Below are positions 44,244 through 54,501 of a DNA stretch of 64,000 bases, piece by piece (the stretch's first letter is position 1; the number at the start of each line of letters is the position of its first letter). The notes beneath the pieces were generated by a model. It had not been told where the DNA came from. It made no database searches and was given only the letters and a program-made list of their open reading frames with translations. Both the position numbers and the translations under genes were made by a program. The stretch is from Curvularia sp. ZM96 (lineage: Eukaryota; Ascomycota; Dothideomycetes; Pleosporales; Pleosporaceae): positions 4,278,001-4,342,000 of the forward strand of contig JAJGBQ010000004.1 in NCBI GenBank assembly GCA_022457065.1, written 5' to 3'.

Positions 44244-44851
44244 ATGCCTCCCAAGCAGAAGGTCGCCCGCGCTCCCCAGGAGAACATCCAGCTCGGACCC
44301 CAGGTCCGCGAGGTTCGTCGCCCCGAGACAATTGGAGGAGCCACATGAACTGACCTTCGTGCAGGGTGAGCTCGTCTTCGGTGTCGCCCGTATCTTCGCT
44401 TCTTTCAACGACACCTTCGTCCACATCACCGATCTGTCCGGCCGCGAAACCATCTCCCGTGTCACCGGTGTAAGTGCAGCCGAACGCACTGCATGCGACA
44501 TACGCTGACTAGTACAAAAGGGCATGAAGGTCAAGGCCGACCGTGACGAGAGCTCTCCCTACGCCGCCATGTTGGCAGCTCAGGATGTTGCCGCCCGCTG
44601 CAAGGGTGAGTGAAGCGGTATTCACAAAGAAATTCCAACGACTGACGCATGTAGAACTTGGCATCACCGCTCTCCACGTCAAGATCCGAGCCACTGGTGG
44701 TAACGGCACCAAGACCCCCGGTCCCGGTGCTCAGTCCGCTCTCCGTGCTCTTGCCCGTGCTGGCATGCGCATTGGACGTATCGAGGATGTTACTCCTACC
44801 CCATCCGACTCGACCAGGAGGAAGGGTGGTCGCCGTGGTCGTCGTCTCTGA
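44244..44851 (+). CDS. RPS14: 40S ribosomal protein S14 (uS11)
   Basis: Four exons, 44244-44312, 44365-44469, 44521-44605 and 44655-44851, give 151 residues; introns are 49-52 nt. The frame has GELVFGVARIFASFNDTFVH, TDLSGRETI, the core AAMLAAQDVAARCKELGI, VKIRATGGNGTKTPGPGAQS and the basic tail GGRRGRRL, all standard for S14, which lines the mRNA exit/platform of the small subunit. The first donor is GTTCGT rather than GTANGT, but splicing there restores the family sequence exactly. Confidence 0.97.
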
Positions 44852-45132
44852 GCATGTGCGCAAAGTCTTTTGCTCGGTGGTGGAATATGGCATGGCATGG
44901 TATGCACGATTTATGGTTTTATGACCACGATCAATAAAAGTCGCGGGGAACGGCGAATCTGCCTGGTCTCCATGTTGAACTTGGCTTTTCTTACGAGATA
45001 AGGCAAGCTAAATCAACAGAATCCTTTTTAGTTTGAAAAGGCTTCCCGACAATGAAGTGCTTACTGCTGTGTTGATCAAAAAGGTGTTATACATTACGAT
45101 TACGACTTGTTGGAATACTGTGACGGATCATG

Positions 45133-46308
45133 TTAGATGTCGACGACTTGGACCGAGTTGCCCAGCTGCCCAGTGTTTCCATGCATCTGGGCAGCGTTGA
45201 CCATGATAGTATGCGGGCTTTGGCCTCCCCACACACGATCCCATAGCAACTCTCTTACCCCACGGTACACAACTCGGACGACGTTCCACCATAGTTTGGG
45301 ATTGAACACTCCGCGAGTCCATTTTGACTGGATTGATAGCCCTCGCACATATGCATCGTGTGCCTTGTCCCACCAGACTACCGTCTGCCCAGCCCCCCAA
45401 TGTACATGCCCGAAGACGTGTAGCTTAGGCTTTACGCGCTGGACCTCGGCCAGCAGGTACTCGCAGCCCAGGCCTGTTGGCAATGACAGGTCGTGGTAAT
45501 ATTTTGGTGGTGTATGTGTGACGAGAATGTCAACATCCTCCGGTACTGTCTCGGACCAAGCATCCTTTCCCCGCTCATACTGAAAAGCATGAACACTCAT
45601 GGGCCCACACGCTGGTATCTGCGGCGCGCCGTATATACATATGCGCCTTTGCGTCTGGCCTGCAGCCAGCAATGGGGTCGTCACGCTTGTATCATCGTCA
45701 CCATTGTTAGGCTGAAGCGTAATCGTGAGGCTCAAACGGCGATGCTGCAGATAATGTACTCTCTTCCAGTCCAGGCGACCTCTTCTCTGCTCCTCGGGCA
45801 GCGAAGGCCGCACCCTCGGGTCGAGAAACGTGTCGTGGTTGCCGCTGATAACGACAATCTCCCTATGCGGTAGCGAGCTCAACCAGTCGATTTGCTTTTG
45901 GATCTCTGCTACACTCCCGTCGTTGGTCATGTCACCCGCGTGGATGAGCACATCGCCGTCGGGGACATGGCCGGGAATGTAGTTGTGCGTATCGGATATG
46001 CAGACGACACGTATGGGCGGATCTTGCAAGGGCTTCGGGGTAGAGTGTAGACGGGTGAGGAAGTGGTGTGTTTGATGGAGGAGGAGCTTCACGGGTGCTT
46101 GGACAAAGAGGGCGGCAAAAGACGATGGGTCGAATTCGGACTCGGGACGGTACCAGGGGTTGAGATGCTCGAGAAGCATTGCCAAGGGGGGCGGGGATTG
46201 GGCGGAGTGCGTCTTGTCACTGTTGTGACGGATAGTCTTGTGGAGCGTGTCGCGGTGGTGAGCGGATGACGGTGATGCACTGCGGGTGACAAGGGTCCGT
46301 GTTCGCAT
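45133..46308 (-). CDS. Calcineurin-like metallophosphoesterase (MPPED-like)
   Basis: A single exon encodes 391 residues from the ATG at 46308; a second in-frame ATG 43 codons on (46179) may be the real start, since the first 43 residues are low-complexity. Metal-binding motifs appear in family order: CISDTHNY (DxH), GDMTNDGS (GD), ISGNHDTF (GNHD), VTHTPPKYY and HVFGHVHWG (GHxH). These mark class III binuclear metallophosphatases close to the MPPED1/MPPED2 group. The physiological substrate is unknown. It is convergent with RPS14 and marks the last core-type gene before the accessory stretch. Confidence 0.88.
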   Translation of the reverse strand: MRTRTLVTRSASPSSAHHRDTLHKTIRHNSDKTHSAQSPPPLAMLLEHLNPWYRPESEFDPSSFAALFVQAPVKLLLHQTHHFLTRLHSTPKPLQDPPIRVVCISDTHNYIPGHVPDGDVLIHAGDMTNDGSVAEIQKQIDWLSSLPHREIVVISGNHDTFLDPRVRPSLPEEQRRGRLDWKRVHYLQHRRLSLTITLQPNNGDDDTSVTTPLLAAGQTQRRICIYGAPQIPACGPMSVHAFQYERGKDAWSETVPEDVDILVTHTPPKYYHDLSLPTGLGCEYLLAEVQRVKPKLHVFGHVHWGAGQTVVWWDKAHDAYVRGLSIQSKWTRGVFNPKLWWNVVRVVYRGVRELLWDRVWGGQSPHTIMVNAAQMHGNTGQLGNSVQVVDI

Positions 46309-46555
46309 GCCGGTCTAGCGTGCCTGTGCCTGGAGGAACCGCCGAGCCACTCCGCCGTCAGTGACAATTCACCTTTTCAAGCATAGATGAGTACAATGGA
46401 TGGTTTGCAAGCGCAGTCCGTGCCTCAAGAGCAATTAGAGTGTCTTAGAAAGAAATCATTTGATAATATATACATTATCCCAATTTTCCTGTTTGCAACA
46501 CGCTTAAGTCATGCCAGAGAGGGCCTAGCGGGCACGTGACCTCTGGTGCAAGAGG

Positions 46556-46567
46556 AAAAAAACAAAA
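46556..46567 (-). terminator. RNA polymerase III T-run terminator of the 5S gene
   Basis: On the minus strand the 5S 3' end is followed at once by T5-G-T7, a typical pol III stop. Confidence 0.8.
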
Positions 46568-46687
46568 ACATACGACAGCGGGGATTCGCCAGTGGTCACC
46601 CACCTGACTACTAGTCCGCCGGTCTTCAGCTTAAGTACCGGAGATCGAACGGGATCCGCTGAATGTCTGAAGCCTATGGTCGTATGT
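46568..46687 (-). rRNA. 5S ribosomal RNA gene (divergent copy)
   Basis: Read on the minus strand, the 120-nt sequence begins ACATACGACCATAGG and ends CTGTCGTATGT, so the two ends pair to form helix I. Internal landmarks of fungal 5S are present: GGTACTTAAGC of the internal promoter region and GGTGGGTGACCAC of the helix II/III-V side. The length of 120 nt is exact. The segment between about nt 16 and 50 differs clearly from the common Pezizomycotina 5S sequence as I remember it, so this may be a variant or pseudogene. Dispersed single 5S genes are normal in filamentous ascomycetes. Confidence 0.85.
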
Positions 46688-47400
46688 ACTAGATATTCTT
46701 CTTCTAGTTATTTAAGTAGAGCTATCTCACCAGCTGCCATGTTTGAGGATAAGGGTGACTGTCACGTGCGTGCCTTAGTCATCTAAAAGTGTCTATGCGC
46801 AGACCTGTACACTTGTGTACTTCACTCCAGTTAACGACTGTGTCCACACCGTACGTAGCCATAGCACATCTGGAAAATTCAAAGATCTCTTGTAACAATG
46901 TTACATTGCACAAGCTAGAAAGTGCGGCTTGGCCGGTGGTTGTGTAGCTTTGTCTAGCGCTTCTTCAAAGACCCTGCCTCTTCTAATTTCCCAAGGTTGA
47001 CACGACGACGATATCCACGGTTTTCTCCTTCCCAATCTCCGGCGTTAGGGATTTCCGGCGCGCACCAACAAAAAGCTATACAGATGCCTGAGTGGTACTG
47101 AGCTTGTAGTCATTGGTAAAAGTGCAAGGAAAGGCATGTGTCAGTTGGTTCACAAGGAGCATGTCCGATGCTCAGAGCTGTTTCTATTCGTGTTTGAAAC
47201 CCAAAAATGCCAATTACCGTGGCAAGACGAGTCGCATAACCACATAAAACGAGATTGAGATGCCATGGTACATGAATGCAATCAATAGACACTAGCTTGA
47301 TAGGGAGCGGTAGAAAGGAGACGGGGGCTTCGGATCGTCCAATCGTTACTGGGCTGGCATTTATCGCAATATACTTCGCGGCTGAGATATAGAAATTCCT

Positions 47401-48405
47401 TCAAGGAGGAGTCCAATAGTCTTGCGCTGTGACGGTGACAGCATCTGGTTTGGAGACATACGGTATACGGTACTGTGATGGGTCTCGTGATAAGTTGATG
47501 TCTTGAAGGAAGTGTAGGTAGTCGAAATTGCCCGCAACGAAGTCCACGGACTGGAGGCAATCAATGTGAGTCCACGATTGTAGTATAGGCCGAGCACTAC
47601 TTGGTAGCAACATACGCATATGGGAGCCGAACCAGCGAGGACTGTACAAGAAACCCAAGATGATACGTGGATGGCCAGTGTGATTTTCTCGTCCTGCGTG
47701 CCAGCATCGTAAATCCCTGATTAGCAAGGAACCCTTGGAGATAGCTGGCTGAACTGGTGGCGATATCTTGGCGCGCCGATTGAAGACTTCATGTTTAATC
47801 CAGCCTGTGGTCGGCGAGCTGTGATCGGCTTTGGAGTAACCGTTGTGCGTGCCAAGCCAGAATTCTGTGGCTCCGTTATGCGAGTTGACATCGTGCAGAT
47901 AGATATTGACCTCTAGGAACACGGGAAAGTCGAGATGTTCACAGTAGTAATCACTATGGACCGCTTGTCGCCCTTGAGATCGAGGCAAGGCGATGTTGGA
48001 TGTAGCGAGTGAGAGATGAGGCCTAGGTCCGATGATGTTCTCGATGATTTCAACACCAAGGCGATTTGCCCATATGTCTTCGTGGAGATACTCAGGAAGC
48101 GATGGAATTGGTTGCGAGATGTTACCAGAATTTCGTCCCTGATTCCAGCGGAGGGTTGAGGACTGTGAGTAGCCGTTGAAGTCATGCAGCATCCTTTGGA
48201 GCACGTGATCAGCAGAACGAGGCTCAACCGCGTTCTCTAGGATGACGAGCCCAGTTTTGTGGAATTCTTCCACGCCGTTTCGTAGGTTGGCATGGCTGAG
48301 GCGCGCTACCTTGCGTTCTTGTTCGGACACCCGGATTCTGTTGATTTCAAGTTTGGACCCTCTCTCAAACTGGTGACGCGCCCCTCGCCACAGTGCGGAA
48401 AGCAT
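47401..48405 (-). CDS. Phytanoyl-CoA dioxygenase (PhyH) family Fe(II)/2-oxoglutarate oxygenase
   Basis: A single exon from the ATG at 48405 encodes 334 residues. The iron triad is visible: His150 and Asp152 in AVHSDYY, and His236 in CWHAGRENHTG, with Arg247 placed to bind 2-oxoglutarate. A DSBH-type strand pattern runs between them (FLEVNIYLHDVNSHNGATEF, SKGSLLIRDLRCWH). Members hydroxylate diverse small molecules, often fungal secondary metabolites. No pathway partner is visible beside it, so the substrate is unknown. It lies at the left side of the accessory stretch. Confidence 0.85.
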   Translation of the reverse strand: MLSALWRGARHQFERGSKLEINRIRVSEQERKVARLSHANLRNGVEEFHKTGLVILENAVEPRSADHVLQRMLHDFNGYSQSSTLRWNQGRNSGNISQPIPSLPEYLHEDIWANRLGVEIIENIIGPRPHLSLATSNIALPRSQGRQAVHSDYYCEHLDFPVFLEVNIYLHDVNSHNGATEFWLGTHNGYSKADHSSPTTGWIKHEVFNRRAKISPPVQPAISKGSLLIRDLRCWHAGRENHTGHPRIILGFLYSPRWFGSHMRMLLPSSARPILQSWTHIDCLQSVDFVAGNFDYLHFLQDINLSRDPSQYRIPYVSKPDAVTVTAQDYWTPP

Positions 48406-48620
48406 AAAGACCAACAACCTCCTCTACATGTCAAAGTATTCTGTCAGACCTTGTGCCAGAGTGGACCATGGGAATGCTGTTAGAGAGTCAGGCTGGGCAC
48501 TTTTGCATGCGCCTTGTCACGGAGGCCAGGCTCCTGCTATGAAAAGGTGGTTGAGCAGAGGCAGCGACGTGGCAACTATACCGAAGCTAGCGGGGTTATG
48601 ATACCTAGGCAGCAATGCTA

Positions 48621-48886
48621 GGCACCCAGTGGACAAAAATAGCGTGACTCTGAGTTACCTTGCACTTTACATTGGTTAATCTACTCTTTCTTAGTTCTTA
48701 TTAACAACTTTAAATATTCCTTCCTATACTTTAAGATATAAAGAAGAGACTAGCATATTTTGTTTCTTAGGTTACTTAGTTGTGGTGGATTTCTAGGCCT
48801 GTAAAGTAAAGACGTTTTAGCTACCTCAGTGATTTTGGTGGGGTATTAGCCCATCCTGAGTCGCGCCATTTTTGTCCACCAGGTGC
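48621..48886. mobile_element. MITE-like element with long inverted repeats, TA-flanked
   Basis: The element is 266 bp with an AT-rich, non-coding core. Its ends form imperfect inverted repeats of about 30 bp: the left end contains TGGACAAAAATAGCGTGACT and the right end, reversed, TGGACAAAAATGGCGCGACT; the outer part GGCACCCAG pairs with GCACCTGG. Both ends abut a TA dinucleotide (48619-48620 and 48887-48888), the target duplication of Tc1/mariner elements. Differences between the ends are mostly transitions. It sits in the promoter region between the PhyH and HET genes. Confidence 0.8.
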
Positions 48887-49240
48887 TAGGCTACTTGTGC
48901 TGCTACTGCTATGAACAGCATTTGATTAGCACAGCCTTGCGTCGATGCAGCGTTCTTCGCGCATCGCTCTTTGTATTCGCAGCTTCTATCAATGTCGATT
49001 CAAATCTCGGATTGCATGGGAAACCAGGACGCTTCATGCACACCGCGATACATTGAAACAGTCCAGGATTGAAAGGCAAGTCCAGAGGTCCCTGTACACC
49101 GTATCCTTTATGTTTTTGAGAGGTAGTCTGCCCATGAATTTCGAAGCAACACACAGCTGTGCGTTGTATTGAGCTGTTACTACTACACGCGTAGCTAACC
49201 CTCGTTTTTGCATAGGTTCGTTCGAACCTATACACGACCA

Positions 49241-51178
49241 ATGGACCCAAATCTCCCCAAGAAGAGGGACACGTCTTGGGATACTCCATACATCCATGGG
49301 AAGGATCAAGAAGGCGATGAGACCCTAGGTCTACATAATTTCGAATCCACCCTGACAGTGTTTCTTAATGATCAGAGGGTGGAGTTTTCGCCAGAAAAGT
49401 TTCTACACGGGGCATGGACGCAGGGATTCGACACGCCGTGCACTACGTGCAAAGAGGATTTTGACCTTGCCACTGAACCTCCTGTACGGCTTCTTGGTCT
49501 AGGCCAGCATGTGGATGTCACGGACCCTCTGACACAAGATCTGCCGCCTCTTCGTGTTCGAAATTACCACCTCAGATGCTTGAAGGCAAACAATATCAGA
49601 TATATACCAGTTTCCCACCCGTGGCACTCCTCAGTGGCGAAGGCTTACGCGCTCCGTACTTTCAACGCAAAAGCAGCACAGACTTGCTACGAAGCTCCAC
49701 TTCGCACGCTCATGGCTGTACAGCGTCGCTTCGGACCTGACTGCCTTCTCTGGCATGACTACATCAGTATACCACAATGGCATGATGAATATCGAGGCAC
49801 CGTTATTTTGCCGCAGATCTTCAAGATATTCGAGGCTAGTGGCAGCTCAATCCTCCACCTTGAACAACAGCCTCCTCCCGAGATTGTCCGCACACCAACA
49901 CTTGGCATGATCAATCAATACAATGAAGGCTTGCAGCAGTTTTTCAACGCACACCTATTCAGTCGATTGTGGCCAATCGTAGAGTTCGATAAGGCAGGAG
50001 AAGCATATATCATGAGCAACGAATACGGCATCTTGGAGCCCAAGTTCACGACGTTTGTCAAAGAAATTCTAGATGCCACAACTATGGGAGGTACACCTAC
50101 CTCGGTCGGGAATCTTGCTTCAGTAGAATGGATTAACCACTTGCCACTTTTCGTTCGGGAGAGACAAAAGAACAAATGTTTAGGTTACGTTTTTGATATG
50201 ATCGCGAATCTGGGTTGCCGCTCATTCCGCGACAAATTCATAGGTGCTTCTGAGCTTCTCGGAATTCTCGATTACCCTACGGAGCTTCCTGTGGATGTTC
50301 GAGACGCGTGTCTGTGGCTCGCGGAGAGACAGATTCAAAGTAATGATCTTAGCGGATTGTTACTGAGACCGTCCCAGGAGCCTTTACATGCAAAGGCTAG
50401 CTGGCTCAAAGGCCATCAATCGATTATGCCAAACATGTGGGGCTGGGGTGTGGAAACACAATCCGCAAAAAGGGTGCCTCAGATACAGGGTCATACCGTG
50501 CATTTGGACCTGCACTATATTGGGAATGTTACGCATAATCTCACATGGGGCCCGTCTGCAGATCGTTCGTCGAGTTCCTCATCGAATGAATTGCAAGACT
50601 TGCTCTCAGCAACCCAAGAATCGACAGAAAGCCTCGTCAAACGTCTAGAGACCATAAATCCTCATACCCTCATTCGCTCTGACCACATCAACAAGGGCCT
50701 GAGAGCCCCTTCTCTTCATTTCCGCATCTCGGCGTCAAAACTCATACTAAGAACACTTCATTACCTTCTTGATCGAACAACCCAAGGGAGCAACGAAGAG
50801 CAACTTGCGAATCTGTCAACGTTAAACGATGATGTTATGTCCTTACTTGCCCTTTCGGCTTCTGCACCAGCGCCTGAACTCGAGCACTTCGAAAGCTTTA
50901 GGCTTTCCAAGCTTCATCAAGAACTCTGCGATTTGTCTGAGAGCCACCTCGTGTCAGTAAGCTGTCCAGACTGTCTTACTCAGTCCTCATTTCGTGCACA
51001 ACTATGGCAGCAACCAACAATGGACACACGACTTTATCTCATTCCAGGATTGACGTATCAGTACACCGCCGCTGGGGGAGTTGGCATTTTATTGGACAAA
51101 GGGCACATTATTGGGCGGTTGCGTTTCTGTGCTGCACCTTGCAGCTGCAATCATGAGGTCACAGTGAAGATTACTTGA
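49241..51178 (+). CDS. Divergent HET (heterokaryon incompatibility) domain protein
   Basis: An intronless frame of 645 residues starts at the ATG at 49241. A HET-like module lies at about residues 118-210 and continues to about 270. YIPVSHPWHSS stands where typical HET proteins have a YxxLSYVWG block, LLWHDYISIPQ matches LWIDxLCIxQ, and LPQIFKIFEASGSSILHL matches the Q-x-M-x-x-IYxxA helix with a final strand. SRLWPIVEF corresponds to the RxWxxQE block. The Trp-Gly and Cys positions are replaced, so this is a divergent member. The remaining 370 residues have no known domain, apart from Cys pairs near the C-terminus. HET proteins trigger cell death on recognition of non-self; function here is inferred from fold only. 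A 7-bp inverted repeat lies just before the start. Confidence 0.7.
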   Translation: MDPNLPKKRDTSWDTPYIHGKDQEGDETLGLHNFESTLTVFLNDQRVEFSPEKFLHGAWTQGFDTPCTTCKEDFDLATEPPVRLLGLGQHVDVTDPLTQDLPPLRVRNYHLRCLKANNIRYIPVSHPWHSSVAKAYALRTFNAKAAQTCYEAPLRTLMAVQRRFGPDCLLWHDYISIPQWHDEYRGTVILPQIFKIFEASGSSILHLEQQPPPEIVRTPTLGMINQYNEGLQQFFNAHLFSRLWPIVEFDKAGEAYIMSNEYGILEPKFTTFVKEILDATTMGGTPTSVGNLASVEWINHLPLFVRERQKNKCLGYVFDMIANLGCRSFRDKFIGASELLGILDYPTELPVDVRDACLWLAERQIQSNDLSGLLLRPSQEPLHAKASWLKGHQSIMPNMWGWGVETQSAKRVPQIQGHTVHLDLHYIGNVTHNLTWGPSADRSSSSSSNELQDLLSATQESTESLVKRLETINPHTLIRSDHINKGLRAPSLHFRISASKLILRTLHYLLDRTTQGSNEEQLANLSTLNDDVMSLLALSASAPAPELEHFESFRLSKLHQELCDLSESHLVSVSCPDCLTQSSFRAQLWQQPTMDTRLYLIPGLTYQYTAAGGVGILLDKGHIIGRLRFCAAPCSCNHEVTVKIT

Positions 51179-51312
51179 GTTTGCTGCTCGGTCTTTTATG
51201 GGGATGGAGTTGTAATTTGCGATAGTAGCGTCGATGCCTCGGCCGGTGTAGTCCTTACCAGACCGTAGAGGCCGTAGACGAGGTCAGAAGGTGAAAGAAC
51301 GCAGAGAGATTT

Positions 51313-52262
51313 TCAAATCTGCGTTGAACCCATGAGCCACGGCACTATGTATATTGTTAGTATGCTATCCTGACAGACATCGAGACACTCACGCAATGAT
51401 CCCTTGTTTCCCTTTTCCCACGAATCCATCAATGCTACATCTTCGTCTGTAATGCATAGCTCCTCTGCTGCTAGGTTTGAAACCAGATGTTGAGGATTCT
51501 CTGCCTTCACAATGGGCATATAACCCTTTCGCAAGCTGTAGCAAAGAAGTATTACGGCCGTCGATGTGTTATACTTGTTCGCTAGCGTGACGAGTCCTTC
51601 ATCGCTTGCGCGACTATTTCTAGCAATCGCCAGATATGCTTGCAGTGAAATTTTCTCCTTCTTGCAATAATCCACCAACCTTCGCTGTCGGCACCATGGA
51701 TGTAGCTGAATTTATGAGCATTAGTTATTAGAAGTATGATGCATATAAGCATATTTACCTCTATCTGATTGACGGTTGGCAGCGTTCTGGCGTACTGCTT
51801 CATTTCACGCAGATGTGAAATGTCGAAATTGCTCACGCCGATACTTCTTACTTGTCCTTCCTCAACCATCGCCTCGAGCCCTTGCCATGTCGTTTGACGT
51901 CGATCGGCAGCTTCAGAATCAACGTCATCGTCACCAGGATGATGTATCAGTATCATATCCAGGTAGTCCAATCCAAGCCTCGTCAACGAGCCTCTTACCG
52001 AGTCCCTCACTTCGTCAAAGCTGCTCGGATTTCGCTTGAAACCTGCAGAGATCTTAGTTGTGACGTGGACTAGCTCACGAGGTACTGAAGATCTTTTGAT
52101 TGCTTGGCCGATGGCTTCTTCATTCATGTATGCCTGCGCAGTATCAATATTGCGATAGCCTGCTGTCAGTCCTCTCTGCACGTATTCGATACATTGAGAA
52201 CCTTTCGTCTTATCCGTTCCGAGTGTGATACGGATGTTTCGAACAATGAGGCCAGAGTGCAT
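51313..52262 (-). CDS. Aldo-keto reductase
   Basis: Three exons, complement(51313..51344, 51393..51705, 51759..52262), give 282 residues. The catalytic tetrad is present: Asp40 and Tyr45 in NIDTAQAYMNEE, Lys70 in VTTK and His107 in LIHHPG. SIGVSNFD and NQIELHPW are further family marks, and the Ser/Lys region before LRKGYMPIVK contacts NADPH. The last intron is 48 nt (donor GTGAGT, branch TACTAAC, acceptor CATAG), so leaving it in would keep the frame and add 16 residues. The protein resembles AKR3/AKR5-type xylose/glycerol or ketoreductases; substrate unknown. Confidence 0.88.
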
Positions 52263-54004
52263 GATTCTGGTACAAAAACTAGATCAAGCTTGGGGAGGCG
52301 GGAAAAACAAACCGTCGGTCACTATGAAGTTCTAACGAAAATTGGCGTACTCTACAAGCGAGTGGAGAATACAAGTGGATGGCGGGCTTTCACTAAGACC
52401 CCACTAAAATCACAATATAGGCAGGCACACTAGCGCGTCAGCAGCGAATTGTTTATTTAGAGACTCTATAGGTAGCAGCAGCACTACAATTGCTTTGTAT
52501 TACTAACAGTTAATAGATAAGATAGCTAACTAGGTATTGGCTTTATTTAGAGCTGATCAAGTAGGGCTACGTTGAGCTATTGTACGTTGAGGTGAGAGAG
52601 GTGCGCAAGCTTAGTGGGGTGCGGCACACTACCAGAACCAACTCAGTGACCATTCGGCTGGTAGATCCGAGATTGATCCAGATGTGATCCGAATTAGATC
52701 CGTATCGGCTGGTATAAGTGCACGTCGTCCCATATAGTTGCTCTGTATATCTTTAATATTCTTTTGTATAAGGCCTATAGGTGACTATTAAATTAAGGCT
52801 GATTCAATGTCCCACGCACTACCATATGCTTCTAAGTGACTCTACTGCCGATACTAATCCGACTAGTCTTGCCTGTGCCGTTTCAAATTCTTTCCGTTCT
52901 TATATCTTAGATAGATAACTAAAAGCCAAAATCAATTATAGAGTATTTTAGTAGATTCTATACTTATAAGATTAGTGTTGCACCACCTCTTGCTTCTCTA
53001 GTGAGAGGCTAAGTTAAAGTAGTATAACTACAAGGGCGACAGCTTGTATTTTGTCCTTAGCTAGACTTAATCTATATATAATGCTGAAGAGGACGACTAT
53101 TATGCTAAGCCACAGATAGTAAACAACAACACAACGGGCAAGAATTAGGGGAAAGCAACGCAAAGCCGGTTTATCGTTATATCACCTAAGCAATAATGGT
53201 GTAACTGACAGTCTATTTACCACAACCATGCCTAGGTAAGAAGAGCGCAGCGCCCGGTGATAGTCCCAAAGCTCCTTCGCTCACAGGCCGTACAGGTTTC
53301 GTATAAAAGGTGGCTGCATGGAATATAAATAGCGTCAAACAGACGGCGAAGGAGAACTAACACTAAGCATAGTCTACTACAAATATATAATTAACTCAGC
53401 TTCTTTACTCTTTGTTTATAATAAATCGTAATATATAAGCGTGAGCGAGTAACAGATAGAAGAGGAATTGGTTGATTGCTAATGAAGGTAGCTAGCTATC
53501 TATATATACTACGGAGCTGGACAAGGCAGCGATGTATTAGCGTAAACTGCTGTAGGTATCTACAGATGATTAGTGTGCTAGTATAGGTAGACAGAGACTA
53601 GCAAAGACAACAGTAGGTAGTCGTGCTTGCTGACACAGCTCTACGGCGGGCAGCTGGAACCGAGTATGAATAAATGAATGAGTTCATAACTTGACGAAGT
53701 ATGATCAAAGGTGTTCTAAAGAAGTATTGCACTCAAGTAGATTTGATTTTCGGGGGAAAAAGCTTCAAAGGCGCAACTGAGCTATGCCTAATCAATCTAT
53801 CTGCCAAGTGCTGCCAGGACTGCCGTTCACTAAATTGAGGCTAGCAAATAAGAGAGAAGCTTAGCAAAAGGTTAAAATCCAAACTCCTTAGAAGCTCCAT
53901 AGTCCCTGAAACAAGAGGAAGCGAGATACAAGCTTTCAACAACTCTTTTCGGTAATCCCTGTTCATATAGCAAGTATTGCTCCTCTCAAACCCCCGAAAG
54001 CTTC
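52263..54004. other. AT-rich, gene-less region with presumed transposon debris
   Basis: 1.7 kb with no open frame of note. It is visibly richer in A/T and TA steps than the surroundings. Around 52649-52714 the words CGGCTGGTA and GATCCG recur. It looks like decayed repeat DNA, possibly mutated by RIP, but I could not identify a parent element. Confidence 0.5.
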
Positions 54005-54501
54005 TTAGATAATGCGAATCTCGCTCTGGACAAAAGCGCCTGGAGCACATCCAGCCGAGAATACAACATCTCCAATCGTTTCCGGCTCGAAAGCATTTGT
54101 AGTCTTCCTGACCTGGCGATCAAGATTAATCTCCCCAGCAGAACACCTGCCGTTTACACAACAGCTATCGTCCGTCTTCATGGTGATGATACAGAAGCCA
54201 GTGTTTCCGGCGTCGTCAATGCCTTTTGCCACATCAGATGTGTAAGTCATTGTTCCTCCTTGACAAGCGTTGCCGTCGCTGAACTCAGCCCTGTCGCCAG
54301 CAAGAGTTGGATCGCCTCCTTGTACAATGCATGCATTGGCGTTTTCTGCGCTGCAATCATTTCCATTCGCCTCCCAGCCAACGAGGAGCGCAGTAGACGA
54401 GCTAGCGAAGAAAGCAGCGGCGACAATTGCAATCTTTGAGGCGTACACTACACTCTCTTAGTATGGATTTTCAAGATTAGTCTATCCGGTGTAAACTTAC
54501 T
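54005..54501 (-). CDS. Small secreted cysteine-rich protein, candidate effector
   Basis: The coding exon 54005-54447 has no in-frame ATG at its start. Splicing a 53-nt intron (54448-54500; donor GTAAGT, acceptor TGTAG) joins an A at 54501 to TG at 54447-54446, so the ATG is made across the junction. The product is 147 residues. Residues 1-20 are a clear signal peptide with a hydrophobic Ala-rich core. The mature part has eight Cys (32, 40, 62, 86, 96, 97, 102, 134), enough for four disulfides. No family is recognised. Small size, secretion, even Cys number and AT-rich repeat surroundings are common for plant-associated fungal effectors; this role is inference. Confidence 0.72.

Larger units (their letters stand above)
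46309..47400. other. Intergenic region carrying a 5S rRNA gene
   Basis: 1.1 kb between minus-strand genes. Apart from the 5S rRNA gene and its T-run nothing is recognised. Confidence 0.5.

Noticed and set aside
54005..54447. GTG as the start codon of the secreted cysteine-rich protein
   Set aside because: Nuclear fungal genes do not normally start with GTG; the intron that builds an ATG exactly at this codon explains it better.
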